This document shows positions 17,421 to 25,862 of a stretch of 64,000 bases of DNA, in pieces (positions within the stretch are counted from its first letter, which is position 1; each line of letters begins with the position of its first letter). The position numbers were made by a program, and so were the translations under genes. The notes beneath the pieces were generated by a model. It saw only the letters and a program-made list of their open reading frames with translations, did no database searches and was not told the DNA's origin. Origin of the DNA: Siansivirga zeaxanthinifaciens CC-SAMT-1 (lineage in GTDB: Bacteria > Bacteroidota > Bacteroidia > Flavobacteriales > Flavobacteriaceae); NCBI RefSeq assembly GCF_000941055.1, contig NZ_CP007202.1, positions 306,001-370,000 on the forward strand, in the 5' to 3' direction.

Positions 17421-18860
17421 ATGAAAAACATATTATACATACTAAGCATTTTAAGTCTTGTTACTATAAGTTGTACAAAAGACTTTGAAGCGATTAATAC
17501 AAACCCTAATGCTCCGGTTTCGGTACAACCTAGTTTATTGTTGCGCCAAGTCATTTATAATTTTGGGGAAGAAATGAGTTACGAAGGGTTTGTAGCTGGC
17601 GATTTATTAGCACAACACCGTACTGCATTAGATTTTAATTTATTTGACAGACACGCCCTAAAATCACCTCAATTAGGTGGCAACCCTTGGCCAGTGTTTT
17701 ATACCAATTTGCGCGATAATGAAATTATTCTAAGTCAATCCAGAACGGTTAATGCATTAAAAGTATATGAAGGTCCGGCGCTTATTCTAAAAGCTTATAT
17801 GGCAGCGGGATTAACCGATTTATTTGGTGATGTTCCTTATTTTGAAGCTTTTGATGGCACCAACAAAACGGTAACACCTGTGTATGATGCTCAAGAAGAC
17901 ATTTACCTAAATGAAGGCGGTATTTTGGACAACTTAAATAAAGGCATTGAAGCCATTGAAAACTACAATGATGCCATACCACTTGAAGGCGATATTTTAT
18001 TTAATGGCGATTTACAAGCTTGGGTACGATTTGCAAATTCATTAAAGGTTAAATATTTAGTGCGTATTTCTGGCAAAGTAGATGTTTCATCAGATTTACA
18101 GTCTATTTTTAATGAAGGGAATTATATAAAAACCAATAGTCAAAATGCGATTTTCGATTTTACTAATTCAGAACCAAACAGCTTCAGATTAGCTCAATTA
18201 CGAATTGGAGATTTTAACAATTTTGTACTTTCTGAAACTATGAAAGACATTCTTACCAGTTTAAACGACACAAGAATAAATACCTTATTCAGACCCTTTT
18301 CTAATTCAAATTCTAATGAATTTAATGGTTTATTAAATGGTATAGACGCTACATCTACGTCTGTAACATTAGCTAATTATTCTTTGGCTGGAACCCCTTT
18401 TAGAGAAGACACCTCTACTTTAGACGCTAATTTTATTACCGCTTGGGAAGTACATTTCGCTTTCGCGGAAGCTGCTATAAAAAACTTGATTACCGCTGAT
18501 GCCCAACAACTTTATGAAACTGGTGTCGCATTAGCTTTCGAGTATTGGAAAACTGATTTACCACCAGATTACTTAACTAACGGCGCAGCTTTTAACGCCC
18601 CTAACAAAACACCATTACAACAAATAATAACCCAAAAATGGATTGCAAATATTATTAACGGCTATGAAGGTTGGGTAGAATACAGACGCACAGGTTATCC
18701 AGAATTAAGAACTATTTCTGCAAGTTTAAATAACAATGTAATTCCAGTGCGTATGCCTTATCCTGCAGAAGAAGCTACTTTAAATGCAGAAAACTATAAT
18801 CGGGCAGCTAGTAACACAAATAACAATAGTATCGATAGCCCTGTTTGGTGGGATGAATAA
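17421..18860 (+). CDS. SusD/RagB-family nutrient-binding lipoprotein
   Basis: A 479-aa surface lipoprotein that caps a SusC partner. The signal peptide ends in a lipobox with Cys18 (TISC), followed by TKDFEAINTNPNAP. The helical TPR-like body has GLTDLFGDVPYFEAF and a C-terminal ITQKWIANIINGYEGWVEYRRTGYP region, typical of the SusD-like_2 (starch-binding-associated) family. The length is normal. It lies 5 bp upstream of the sodium symporter, so receptor, binding protein and inner-membrane transporter probably form one uptake route. Confidence 0.92.
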   Translation: MKNILYILSILSLVTISCTKDFEAINTNPNAPVSVQPSLLLRQVIYNFGEEMSYEGFVAGDLLAQHRTALDFNLFDRHALKSPQLGGNPWPVFYTNLRDNEIILSQSRTVNALKVYEGPALILKAYMAAGLTDLFGDVPYFEAFDGTNKTVTPVYDAQEDIYLNEGGILDNLNKGIEAIENYNDAIPLEGDILFNGDLQAWVRFANSLKVKYLVRISGKVDVSSDLQSIFNEGNYIKTNSQNAIFDFTNSEPNSFRLAQLRIGDFNNFVLSETMKDILTSLNDTRINTLFRPFSNSNSNEFNGLLNGIDATSTSVTLANYSLAGTPFREDTSTLDANFITAWEVHFAFAEAAIKNLITADAQQLYETGVALAFEYWKTDLPPDYLTNGAAFNAPNKTPLQQIITQKWIANIINGYEGWVEYRRTGYPELRTISASLNNNVIPVRMPYPAEEATLNAENYNRAASNTNNNSIDSPVWWDE

Positions 18861-18865
18861 ACATT

Positions 18866-20200
18866 ATGGAATTAATAAACTGGCAATGGAGTTTAATAAT
18901 TGTATCGAGTTTAATACTCTTTTTAATTTCTCCTTACGCAAAATCTAAAAATCAATTCTTTAAAGCCACAAAAAGGCTTAAGGCACCAAATACTTTTGTA
19001 TTAACAGGAAGCTTAATAATTTCGTGGATTTTTGCTAAAAGCATTACCAATGCCGCCAATCTTGGTTTAGATTTTGGCATTGTTGGCGGTGTGGCTTATG
19101 CAGGATATTATTTGTCTTTTGCTGTTGCGGGCATCATACTGTTCCAATTACGAAGCAAAGGCGGCTTTAATGGCATTCATCAATTTTTAACAACAAAATT
19201 TGGAAAAGGTGCTATGGCATTATTTTCTATTTTAATTGCCATTAGGTTATTCAATGAAGTTTGGAGCAATACCATGGTTATTGGCAGTTTTTTTGGCACT
19301 CAAGGCAGCAAACCGTACTATTGGTCCATTATTATATTTACACTACTAACTTTAGCGTATGCTTTAAAAGGAGGTTTAAGTAGTTCTATTTTTACCGATG
19401 TGATTCAAATGGGATTATTTTCAGTATTATTAATCATCATCTTATATCATATCTTTTCTGTAGATAATTTTTCAACTAAAGATGTTGTAACCTCTGGAAC
19501 TTGGAGTTTTGAGTTGGGTTTAAATTTGTTTTTTGCAGCCATCATACAGTCCTTTAGCTATCCATTTCACGACCCTGTTTTAACAGACAGAGCTTTTATA
19601 AGTTCTCCAAAAGTAACACGTACAAGTTTTTTATTGGCTAGCCTTTTAGGAGCTTTTAGCATTGTTCTTTTTAGTGTTGTTGGCGTTTACGCTCAAACCC
19701 AAGGCCTGCAAGGGCAGGTTGCTGTAGAAGTTGGCAAAGCCTTTGGAGTGGTAATACTTTTGGTCATAAATTTTATAATGATTACCTCGGCAGCATCAAC
19801 TTTAGACTCTACATTTTCGTCATTTTCAAAACTTCTAGCAATCGATTTAAATATGGGTAAAAACTTAACGTTTGGCAGAGCATCTATGGTAGCCATAGCT
19901 ATTTTAGGAACTCTACCAGTGTTTTTAGATGCCGAAATTTTATCAGCAACCACCATTTCGGGCACCATGGTTATTGGCTTAACACCTGTATTTTTATTTT
20001 GGAATACCAAAGCACCTAAAATTAGTTTTTATTTAAGCGTGGCCTGCGGCTTGATTTTTGGTCTTATTTTAGTTTTAGAAATATTCCCAAAATCACTCAT
20101 ATTTACAAATGGGAAATACGCCGATTTACTTTGGGTGAACATTTGGGGCATTATAAGTTGTATTATTATATATTTTATACCATCATGGATAAAAAAATAG
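18866..20200 (+). CDS. Sodium:solute symporter family protein
   Basis: A 444-aa inner-membrane protein with about 12 hydrophobic segments. SSS-family features include IFAKSITNAANLGLDFG, GGFNGIHQFLTTKFG, AYALKGGLSSSIFTDVIQMG and the ITSAASTLDSTFSSFSKLLAID signature. It is close to the permease core length, without the extended C-terminal helix seen in some members. It is 5 bp from the susD-like gene and overlaps the downstream metallophosphoesterase gene by 16 bp. The substrate is unknown; from context it may be a nucleoside- or sugar-type arsenical or a precursor. Confidence 0.85.
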   Translation: MELINWQWSLIIVSSLILFLISPYAKSKNQFFKATKRLKAPNTFVLTGSLIISWIFAKSITNAANLGLDFGIVGGVAYAGYYLSFAVAGIILFQLRSKGGFNGIHQFLTTKFGKGAMALFSILIAIRLFNEVWSNTMVIGSFFGTQGSKPYYWSIIIFTLLTLAYALKGGLSSSIFTDVIQMGLFSVLLIIILYHIFSVDNFSTKDVVTSGTWSFELGLNLFFAAIIQSFSYPFHDPVLTDRAFISSPKVTRTSFLLASLLGAFSIVLFSVVGVYAQTQGLQGQVAVEVGKAFGVVILLVINFIMITSAASTLDSTFSSFSKLLAIDLNMGKNLTFGRASMVAIAILGTLPVFLDAEILSATTISGTMVIGLTPVFLFWNTKAPKISFYLSVACGLIFGLILVLEIFPKSLIFTNGKYADLLWVNIWGIISCIIIYFIPSWIKK

Positions 20201-21012
20201 ATTATCTGGGAAACCTATCAGGTAAAATCCTGCTTTTTGGAGGTGTATACAGCAATTTACAAGCTTTAGAAGCTATGAAACAACTTGCAGAAAAAGAAAA
20301 TATTGCTCCAGAAAATTGTATTTGCACGGGCGATATTGTTGGTTATTGTGCACAACCCGAACAAACGGTACAACTATTTAAAATTTGGAATCCTAAAAGT
20401 ATTGCGGGTAACGTTGAAATTCAACTTCGCGAGGGCGCAGAAGATTGCGGATGCGATTTTAGAAAAGGATCGAGATGCGACGGATTTTCTCAACAATGGT
20501 ATCCTTATGCGCAGAGTCAGCTCTCTAAAGATTCAATAGATTTTATTAAAACATTACCAGACCATGTAACTTTTAACTATGCTGAAAAAAAAGTATTAGT
20601 AGTTCATGGTTCGTATTTTAATACCTCAGAATTCATATTTAAATCAACACCCTGGGATATAAAAGCGCCCAATTTTGAGGTTAATAATTACGATGTTATT
20701 ATTGGAGGGCACTGTGGATTGCCCTTTTACGACTCAAAAAGCGATAAACTTTGGCTAAACCCTGGTGTTATTGGCATGCCTGCAAACGATGGAACACCGT
20801 TAGTTTGGTATGCTATTTTAAATGATAAAAAAGGCCTTTTAGAATATAAACATCATACTTTAAATTACAATTATAAATTAACAAATAACCTGATGCAAAA
20901 TGGATTATTACCTGAAGAATACGCCAGAACAATACTAACAGGTATTTGGGACAATACCGAAATTTTACCAGCTATTGAAAGTGGCTTACAAGGTTTTGGC
21001 ATCCAATTGTAA
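20185..21012 (+). CDS. Metallophosphoesterase-like protein with degenerate metal motifs
   Basis: The ATG at 20185 gives 275 aa; the open frame extends upstream to 20131 inside the symporter gene, but MDKKIDYL is the natural start. The calcineurin-like fold is recognisable: FGGVYSNLQAL at the usual DxH position, CTGDIVGY, AGNVEIQL at the GNHD position, VVHGSY and IIGGHCGLPF. The first Asp/His pair and the GNHD His are replaced (GxY and GNVE). From memory, a subfamily shares these substitutions, so activity may be altered rather than lost. The gene overlaps the symporter end and is part of the arsenosugar run. Confidence 0.72.
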   Translation: MDKKIDYLGNLSGKILLFGGVYSNLQALEAMKQLAEKENIAPENCICTGDIVGYCAQPEQTVQLFKIWNPKSIAGNVEIQLREGAEDCGCDFRKGSRCDGFSQQWYPYAQSQLSKDSIDFIKTLPDHVTFNYAEKKVLVVHGSYFNTSEFIFKSTPWDIKAPNFEVNNYDVIIGGHCGLPFYDSKSDKLWLNPGVIGMPANDGTPLVWYAILNDKKGLLEYKHHTLNYNYKLTNNLMQNGLLPEEYARTILTGIWDNTEILPAIESGLQGFGIQL

Positions 21013-21041
21013 TTTTCTTAAATTTATTAGACTAAGTTGCT

Positions 21042-21536
21042 ATGAAAAAAACTGTTTTCCTCTTAATATTAATTCAATCCTTTACTTCGTTTGCTCAAAA
21101 ATCGATAGATAAACTATTAAAACAATACAACGATAACAGCGTGCCTTACATAACAGTGCAAGAATTGGCAATGCCAAAAACTAACGCCGTAATTCTAGAT
21201 TCTAGAGAATTAAAAGAGTATAAAACAAGTCATTTAAAAAACGCCATTCATGTGGGTTATGATAAATTTAAAATAGATAGCGTTAAAAAAATAATCCCCA
21301 ATAAAAACACCAAAATTGTAATTTATTGTTCGTTAGGTATTCGTTCGGAGGCCATCGCAGACAGTCTTAAAAAAGCTGGTTACAAACATGTTGAAAATTT
21401 ATATGGTGGTATTTTTGAATGGAAAAACAACGATTTGCCAGTTTATAATTTAAATGAAAAAGAAACCGACAGCGTACATGCATTCTCAAAAGAATGGAGC
21501 AAATGGCTTAAAAAAGGTATAAAAGTTTATGAATAA
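21042..21536 (+). CDS. Secreted rhodanese-like protein
   Basis: A 164-aa single-domain rhodanese with an N-terminal signal peptide (to about residue 19, ending SFAQ). It has the active-site loop CSLGIRSE with Cys96, preceded by ILDSRELKEY and AIHVGY. Predicted periplasmic. Rhodaneses handle sulfane sulfur or bind arsenate/arsenite-like oxyanions; a thiol-arsenical role here is inferred from context only. The stop overlaps the next gene's start by 8 bp. Confidence 0.85.
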   Translation: MKKTVFLLILIQSFTSFAQKSIDKLLKQYNDNSVPYITVQELAMPKTNAVILDSRELKEYKTSHLKNAIHVGYDKFKIDSVKKIIPNKNTKIVIYCSLGIRSEAIADSLKKAGYKHVENLYGGIFEWKNNDLPVYNLNEKETDSVHAFSKEWSKWLKKGIKVYE

Positions 21537-22173
21537 AGAACTCGTTATTGTTTTTGTAAAAAACATAAAACTAGGAAAAGTAAAAACCCGCTTAGCTAAA
21601 ACCATTGGCAACCAAGGTGCTTTTGAGGTTTATACAGAACTCGTTAAAGTAACAGAAAATGCTACAACCTCACTATTAGCAGACAAACATATTTATTTTT
21701 CTGAATCTGTAGTTGAAAATCAATGGAAAGATCATAATAAATTTGTTCAAAACGGCATCGATTTAGGCGAACGTATGAAAAACGCGTTCAAAAAAGGCTT
21801 TCAAGATGGCTATAAACGTATTGTTTTAATAGGTTCAGACTTACCAGATATTATGGCAAGTCATATAAATAAAGGGTTAGAGGCTTTAAAAGAAAACGAT
21901 GTTGTTTTTGGTCCAGCCGAAGATGGCGGTTATTATTTAGTTGGCTTATCAAAAATGCACAACGCTGTCTTTGATAACAAGCCCTGGAGCCAAACCAATT
22001 TACTACAAGAAACACTCCATGAGTTAAAAGAAAACCTAGTTACTTTTACTACTTTAGAAACATTAAATGACATTGATACTTTTGAAGATTTGATTGCATC
22101 AAAATTTTATCAATCGAATATAGATTTACAAGAAAAAATAAAAAATCTTCAAATTAATATCACAAACCAATGA
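21529..22173 (+). CDS. TIGR04282-type arsenosugar biosynthesis glycosyl/nucleotidyl-transferase
   Basis: A 214-aa cytoplasmic protein of the family first named 'transferase 1, rSAM/selenodomain-associated', with a CofC-like nucleotidyltransferase fold. The intact N-terminal KVKTRLAKTIG (about 17-27), IGSDLPDI and GPAEDGGYYLVGL motifs contrast with the divergent copy at 13453. It overlaps the rhodanese gene by 8 bp. It is proposed to activate or transfer a sugar during arsenosugar assembly. The family association with ArsS is established; the exact reaction is not. Confidence 0.85.
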   Translation: MNKELVIVFVKNIKLGKVKTRLAKTIGNQGAFEVYTELVKVTENATTSLLADKHIYFSESVVENQWKDHNKFVQNGIDLGERMKNAFKKGFQDGYKRIVLIGSDLPDIMASHINKGLEALKENDVVFGPAEDGGYYLVGLSKMHNAVFDNKPWSQTNLLQETLHELKENLVTFTTLETLNDIDTFEDLIASKFYQSNIDLQEKIKNLQINITNQ

Positions 22174-22223
22174 AATGATTCTTTCTATAAGACGACTTAC
22201 CCTAAGTAATTAAACAACTAATA

Positions 22224-22952
22224 ATGAAAAAAAAATTACTTTCCCTTACCCTATTGTTAATGTTGCAACAAATCATTTTTGCCCAATGTACAGTTAGTGC
22301 AACAAATTTTGGTAATAATACAACATCCGGATATGCTATTACTGGAGATGTAAGCATAACACTAAACACAAACAATACCTTAACTTTAAATTTGGGAAGT
22401 AATTTTTCTACAGCTTCTGGACCAGATGTAAGGGCTTATCTTGTAAAATCTAACGGTGCTTCTAATACCGCTTTAGCACAATCACGAATAGCAAATCTAG
22501 AAAGAATAGAATTTGGATTGGTAGCTTGTTCAGGTTGTAACCCCGTTATTTCTCCAAATGGCCAAAAATCTTTCACTGTTGCCATCCCTAACGGTGTGGT
22601 GATATCAGAATACGACAGAGTATTCTTTTATTGTTTGCAATTTAATGCCTTTTGGGATTTAAGTTCGTTTAATTCCTTTAACTCATCAAATTGCGCTATA
22701 TTGAGTACCGATAATTCTGCATTTAACGACTTTACTATTTACCCAAATCCTGTTCAGAATGACATTCAAATAAAAAGTCCAATTTCTGAAGAAATATTTG
22801 TAGAAATTTATAACATTTTAGGGAAAAAAGTTTACAGTCAAATCACGAGAACCAATTCAAATATAAATGTATCAACTTTAAAATCGGGTTTACATATTTT
22901 ATCCATATCGAGTAGAAGAGGTAAAGTTTCAAAAAAAATACAGATTAATTAA
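22224..22952 (+). CDS. Secreted DM13-like domain protein with T9SS type A sorting tail
   Basis: A 242-aa protein with a signal peptide (to about residue 20). A central region (about 25-155) resembles the DM13 domain: ITGDVSITL, NFSTASGPDVRAYLV, FTVAIPNGVVISEYDRV and FFYCLQFNAFW, with conserved Cys. A C-terminal T9SS sorting domain (about 165-242) contains FTIYPNPVQNDIQI, IYNILGKKV and LKSGLHILSI. DM13 domains are proposed redox or electron-transfer modules. It would be exported by the type IX system that GldJ supports. Its presence inside an arsenosugar cluster is unexplained. Confidence 0.78.
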   Translation: MKKKLLSLTLLLMLQQIIFAQCTVSATNFGNNTTSGYAITGDVSITLNTNNTLTLNLGSNFSTASGPDVRAYLVKSNGASNTALAQSRIANLERIEFGLVACSGCNPVISPNGQKSFTVAIPNGVVISEYDRVFFYCLQFNAFWDLSSFNSFNSSNCAILSTDNSAFNDFTIYPNPVQNDIQIKSPISEEIFVEIYNILGKKVYSQITRTNSNINVSTLKSGLHILSISSRRGKVSKKIQIN

Positions 22953-23015
22953 ACCAGTTTGGTTGTTATCTTCTATATTTAAGTAGATAAAAACACTAAA
23001 TTTTTTACATTCGTA

Positions 23016-23828
23016 ATGATTAAACAAATAGAAGAAACTACAAGTTACTTACAAAACAAAGGCTTCGAAAACCCCGAAATTGGCATTATTTTAGGTACCG
23101 GACTTGGGCAATTATTAAACGAAATAGAAATTATTACCGAAGCAAGCTACAATCATATTCCCAACTTTCCAACAGCAACCGTCGAGTTACATAAAGGCAA
23201 ACTCATTTACGGTATTTTAGAAGGCAAAAAGGTGGTTGTTATGCAAGGTCGTTTTCACGTTTACGAAGGCTACACACTGCAAGATGTTACCTATCCGGTG
23301 CGTATTATGGAGAAACTGGGTATTAAAACACTTTTAGTTTCTAATGCCGCAGGCGCTATTAATTTAAATTTCAAAAAAGGCGAACTCATGCTTATCGAAG
23401 ACCACATAAACCTTCAAGGCAGTTCACCCTTAGCATTTAAAGGTGTAGAATTACTTGGTGAACGTTTTACAGATATGAGTGCTCCTTACAATGCAGAAAT
23501 CAATACAAAATTTAAAGCCATAGCAAAAGCAAACAACATCACATTACACGAAGGCGTTTACGCCAGTGTTGTTGGTCCGCAATTAGAAACCCGTGCCGAA
23601 TATCGCATGCTAAAAATTATGGGAGCCGATGCCGTTGGCATGAGTACCGTTCCAGAAATTATTGTCGCAAATCATTTAAATTTAAAAGTGGCTGCTGTGT
23701 CAGTTTTAACCGATGAATGCGACCCAAATAATCTAAAGCCTGTAAACATTGCCGAGATTATCGAAATGGCAGCCAAAGCAGAGCCAAACATGATAACCTT
23801 GTTTAAAGAACTAATAAAATCGCTATAA
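23016..23828 (+). CDS. Purine nucleoside phosphorylase, trimeric class
   Basis: A 270-aa cytoplasmic enzyme that phosphorolyses purine nucleosides to the free base and ribose-1-phosphate. Family motifs: GIILGTGLGQL, VELHKGKL, MQGRFHVYEGY, LLVSNAAGAIN, VVGPQLETRAEY and ADAVGMSTVPE. Near the base-binding site it reads SVLTDECDP, with Asp where guanine/hypoxanthine-specific enzymes have Asn. In the related MTA phosphorylases Asp at this site favours 6-aminopurines. Within this cluster it may remove adenine from the ArsS product, which is inference; ordinary purine salvage is the alternative. A repeat element starts 3 bp after the stop. Confidence 0.88.
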   Translation: MIKQIEETTSYLQNKGFENPEIGIILGTGLGQLLNEIEIITEASYNHIPNFPTATVELHKGKLIYGILEGKKVVVMQGRFHVYEGYTLQDVTYPVRIMEKLGIKTLLVSNAAGAINLNFKKGELMLIEDHINLQGSSPLAFKGVELLGERFTDMSAPYNAEINTKFKAIAKANNITLHEGVYASVVGPQLETRAEYRMLKIMGADAVGMSTVPEIIVANHLNLKVAAVSVLTDECDPNNLKPVNIAEIIEMAAKAEPNMITLFKELIKSL

Positions 23829-23831
23829 TTT

Positions 23832-23924
23832 GGGCGTTACCTAAGGGTCGGGCTTTTCGCTACAAGTCCGCGTTCCCCCGAAACAACGGGGTCACTGTGG
23901 GCTTTTCACTTCAATCCCTAACGC
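23832..23924 (+). repeat. Intergenic repeat element, copy 2 (GGGCGTTA...TAACGC)
   Basis: A 93-bp element beginning 3 bp after the phosphorylase stop. It shares GGGCGTTACC, AGGGTCGGGCTTT and the CAATCCCTAACGC end with copy 1. Its variable centre contains a CCCCG/CGGGG hairpin (23876-23880 and 23887-23891), and GGGCTTTTC occurs twice. It separates the phosphorylase from arsM. Confidence 0.78.
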
Positions 23925-23971
23925 AACGCAGAACAAACATTCAACTTGTTTAACAAGTAAAAAATAAAATT

Positions 23972-24940
23972 ATGAGTTATCTAGAAACTACACACAACGT
24001 ATACAAAGAAGCAGCATTAACTCCCGATGTGGGTTTATGCTGTACCACCAACCCCATTTGGGAATTACCAGGATTAAAAATTCCAAAAATAATGCAAGAA
24101 ATGAATTACGGGTGCGGTAGTACGGTGCATGCACGCGATTTAACCAATAATCCTAAAATTTTATATGTTGGTGTTGGTGGCGGTATGGAATTATTACAAT
24201 TCGCTTATTTTTCACGACAAAAAGATGGGGTTATTGGTATAGATGTTGTCGATGAAATGCTTGAGGCATCTAGAAAAAACTTCATCGAAGCCGAAGCTCA
24301 AAACGATTGGTTTAAAAGTGATTTTGTTGCTCTTAAAAAAGGAGATGCTATGCATCTTCCTGTGGACGATAACAGTATTGATGTGGCCGCTCAAAACTGC
24401 TTGTTTAACATTTTTAAGGCAGACGATTTAAAACAAGCCATTGCCGAAATGTATCGAGTACTTAAACCTCATGGTAAACTGGTAATGAGCGATCCCACTT
24501 GCGAGCAACCCATGAATGAAACACTTCGCAACGACGAACGCTTACGTGCTTTGTGCCTGAGTGGTAGTTTACCCATTGCAGAATATGTAAAAGCACTTAC
24601 CGATGCAGGATTTGGCACTATAGAAATTCGCGCTAGAAAACCCTACAGAATTCTCGACCCAAAAAACTATCCAACAGACGAACTAATCTATATTGAGTCT
24701 ATTGAAGTAGCAGCCATAAAAGACCCCATGCCAGCAGATGGACCATGTATTTTTACCGGAAAAGCCGCGATTTATTATGGCGACCAAGATTATTTTGACG
24801 ATAAACTTGGGCATGTTTTATTAAAAAACCAGCCATTAGCCATTTGCGATAAAACCGCTGGAGCTTTGGCAGCGCTTAACAGAAATGATATATTTATTAG
24901 TGAATCTACTTATCATTATGATGGCGGAGGCTGTTGTTAA
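23972..24940 (+). CDS. arsM: Arsenite S-adenosylmethionine methyltransferase ArsM, arsenosugar type
   Basis: A 322-aa class I SAM methyltransferase predicted to methylate As(III). SAM motif I is LYVGVGGGMELLQFAY (about 65-80) and motif IV AAQNCLFNIF is present. Candidate As(III)-binding Cys residues lie in GLCCTTNP (Cys23, Cys24), NYGCGST (Cys48), AQNC and LRALCLSG, and the C-terminus ends GGGCC. This N-terminal Cys pair and long C-terminal half match the ArsM variant that accompanies ArsS rather than classical ArsM. Its product, dimethylarsenic, is the ArsS substrate. It opens the last four-gene segment of the cluster. Confidence 0.88.
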   Translation: MSYLETTHNVYKEAALTPDVGLCCTTNPIWELPGLKIPKIMQEMNYGCGSTVHARDLTNNPKILYVGVGGGMELLQFAYFSRQKDGVIGIDVVDEMLEASRKNFIEAEAQNDWFKSDFVALKKGDAMHLPVDDNSIDVAAQNCLFNIFKADDLKQAIAEMYRVLKPHGKLVMSDPTCEQPMNETLRNDERLRALCLSGSLPIAEYVKALTDAGFGTIEIRARKPYRILDPKNYPTDELIYIESIEVAAIKDPMPADGPCIFTGKAAIYYGDQDYFDDKLGHVLLKNQPLAICDKTAGALAALNRNDIFISESTYHYDGGGCC

Positions 24941-24977
24941 AAATAAAAACAAGTATTCTATTGTAAAAGTTATTTAA

Positions 24978-25862
24978 ATGGATAAATATTTAGACATTAT
25001 AAAAAATTCTTATAGTGGTTATTGGAATTACTTAAAACACGAGTTAATTTCGGTGAACCACTGGGATAATTATTTTTATGGTTTAATTATTATTTCGCTC
25101 GTGGTTTGGGGTTTAGAAATTCTTTTTCCATGGCGAAAAAACCAATCGGTTTTCAGGAAAGATTTCTGGCTAGATACTTTTTACATGTTTTTTAATTTCT
25201 TCATACTTAACTTAATTGTTTTAATAGCGCTATCAAACACTGCTGCTGTATTTTTTAACGACATCTTAAATACTATAGGCTTATCACTTTCCAATCTTCA
25301 ATTATTTAATGCCAACGATTTACCAAAATGGTTAGGTCTGTTTATTTTATTTATTGTTAACGATTTTTTTCAATGGAATACCCACCGATTATTGCATCGT
25401 GTGCCATTTCTTTGGAATTTCCATAAAGTACACCACAGCGTTAAAGAAATGGGATTTGCAGCTCATTTACGCTACCATTGGATGGAGCCTGTTGTTTACA
25501 ACTCGTTGCGCTATATACCGTTAGCCTTAATTGCTAATTATAGCGCACAGGATATTGCCATTGTTCACTTTTTCAACATTACCATTGGACATTTAAATCA
25601 TGCTAATCTAGGATGGAATTATGGCTTTTTAAAATACATTTTAAACAATCCTAAAATGCATATCTGGCACCATGCCAAACAATTACCTAAGCATTTAAAG
25701 TATGGTATGAATTATGGTTTAACACTAAGCATTTGGGATTACATATTTAAAACCAATTACATTCCATACAGTGGTCGCGATATTGAATTGGGATTTGAAG
25801 GTGACGAAGCATTCCCGAAAGACTTTATTAATCAAGAACTTTATCCATTAACTAAGAAATGA
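24978..25862 (+). CDS. Sterol desaturase / fatty acid hydroxylase superfamily membrane protein
   Basis: A 294-aa integral membrane di-iron enzyme. It has hydrophobic segments at about 35-50, 66-90 and 118-130. The eight-His pattern is complete: HRLLH (His136, His140), HKVHH (His149, 152, 153), HLNH (205, 208) and HIWHH (228, 231, 232). Members hydroxylate or desaturate lipid chains. The start codon of the downstream DUF547 gene overlaps its stop (ATGA), so they are co-translated. Link to arsenosugar phospholipids (arsenolipids) is a contextual inference. Confidence 0.87.
   Translation: MDKYLDIIKNSYSGYWNYLKHELISVNHWDNYFYGLIIISLVVWGLEILFPWRKNQSVFRKDFWLDTFYMFFNFFILNLIVLIALSNTAAVFFNDILNTIGLSLSNLQLFNANDLPKWLGLFILFIVNDFFQWNTHRLLHRVPFLWNFHKVHHSVKEMGFAAHLRYHWMEPVVYNSLRYIPLALIANYSAQDIAIVHFFNITIGHLNHANLGWNYGFLKYILNNPKMHIWHHAKQLPKHLKYGMNYGLTLSIWDYIFKTNYIPYSGRDIELGFEGDEAFPKDFINQELYPLTKK

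Noticed and set aside
19693..20010. 105-codon minus-strand frame inside the sodium symporter gene
   Set aside because: Complement of conserved symporter helices; no start signal and no domain.
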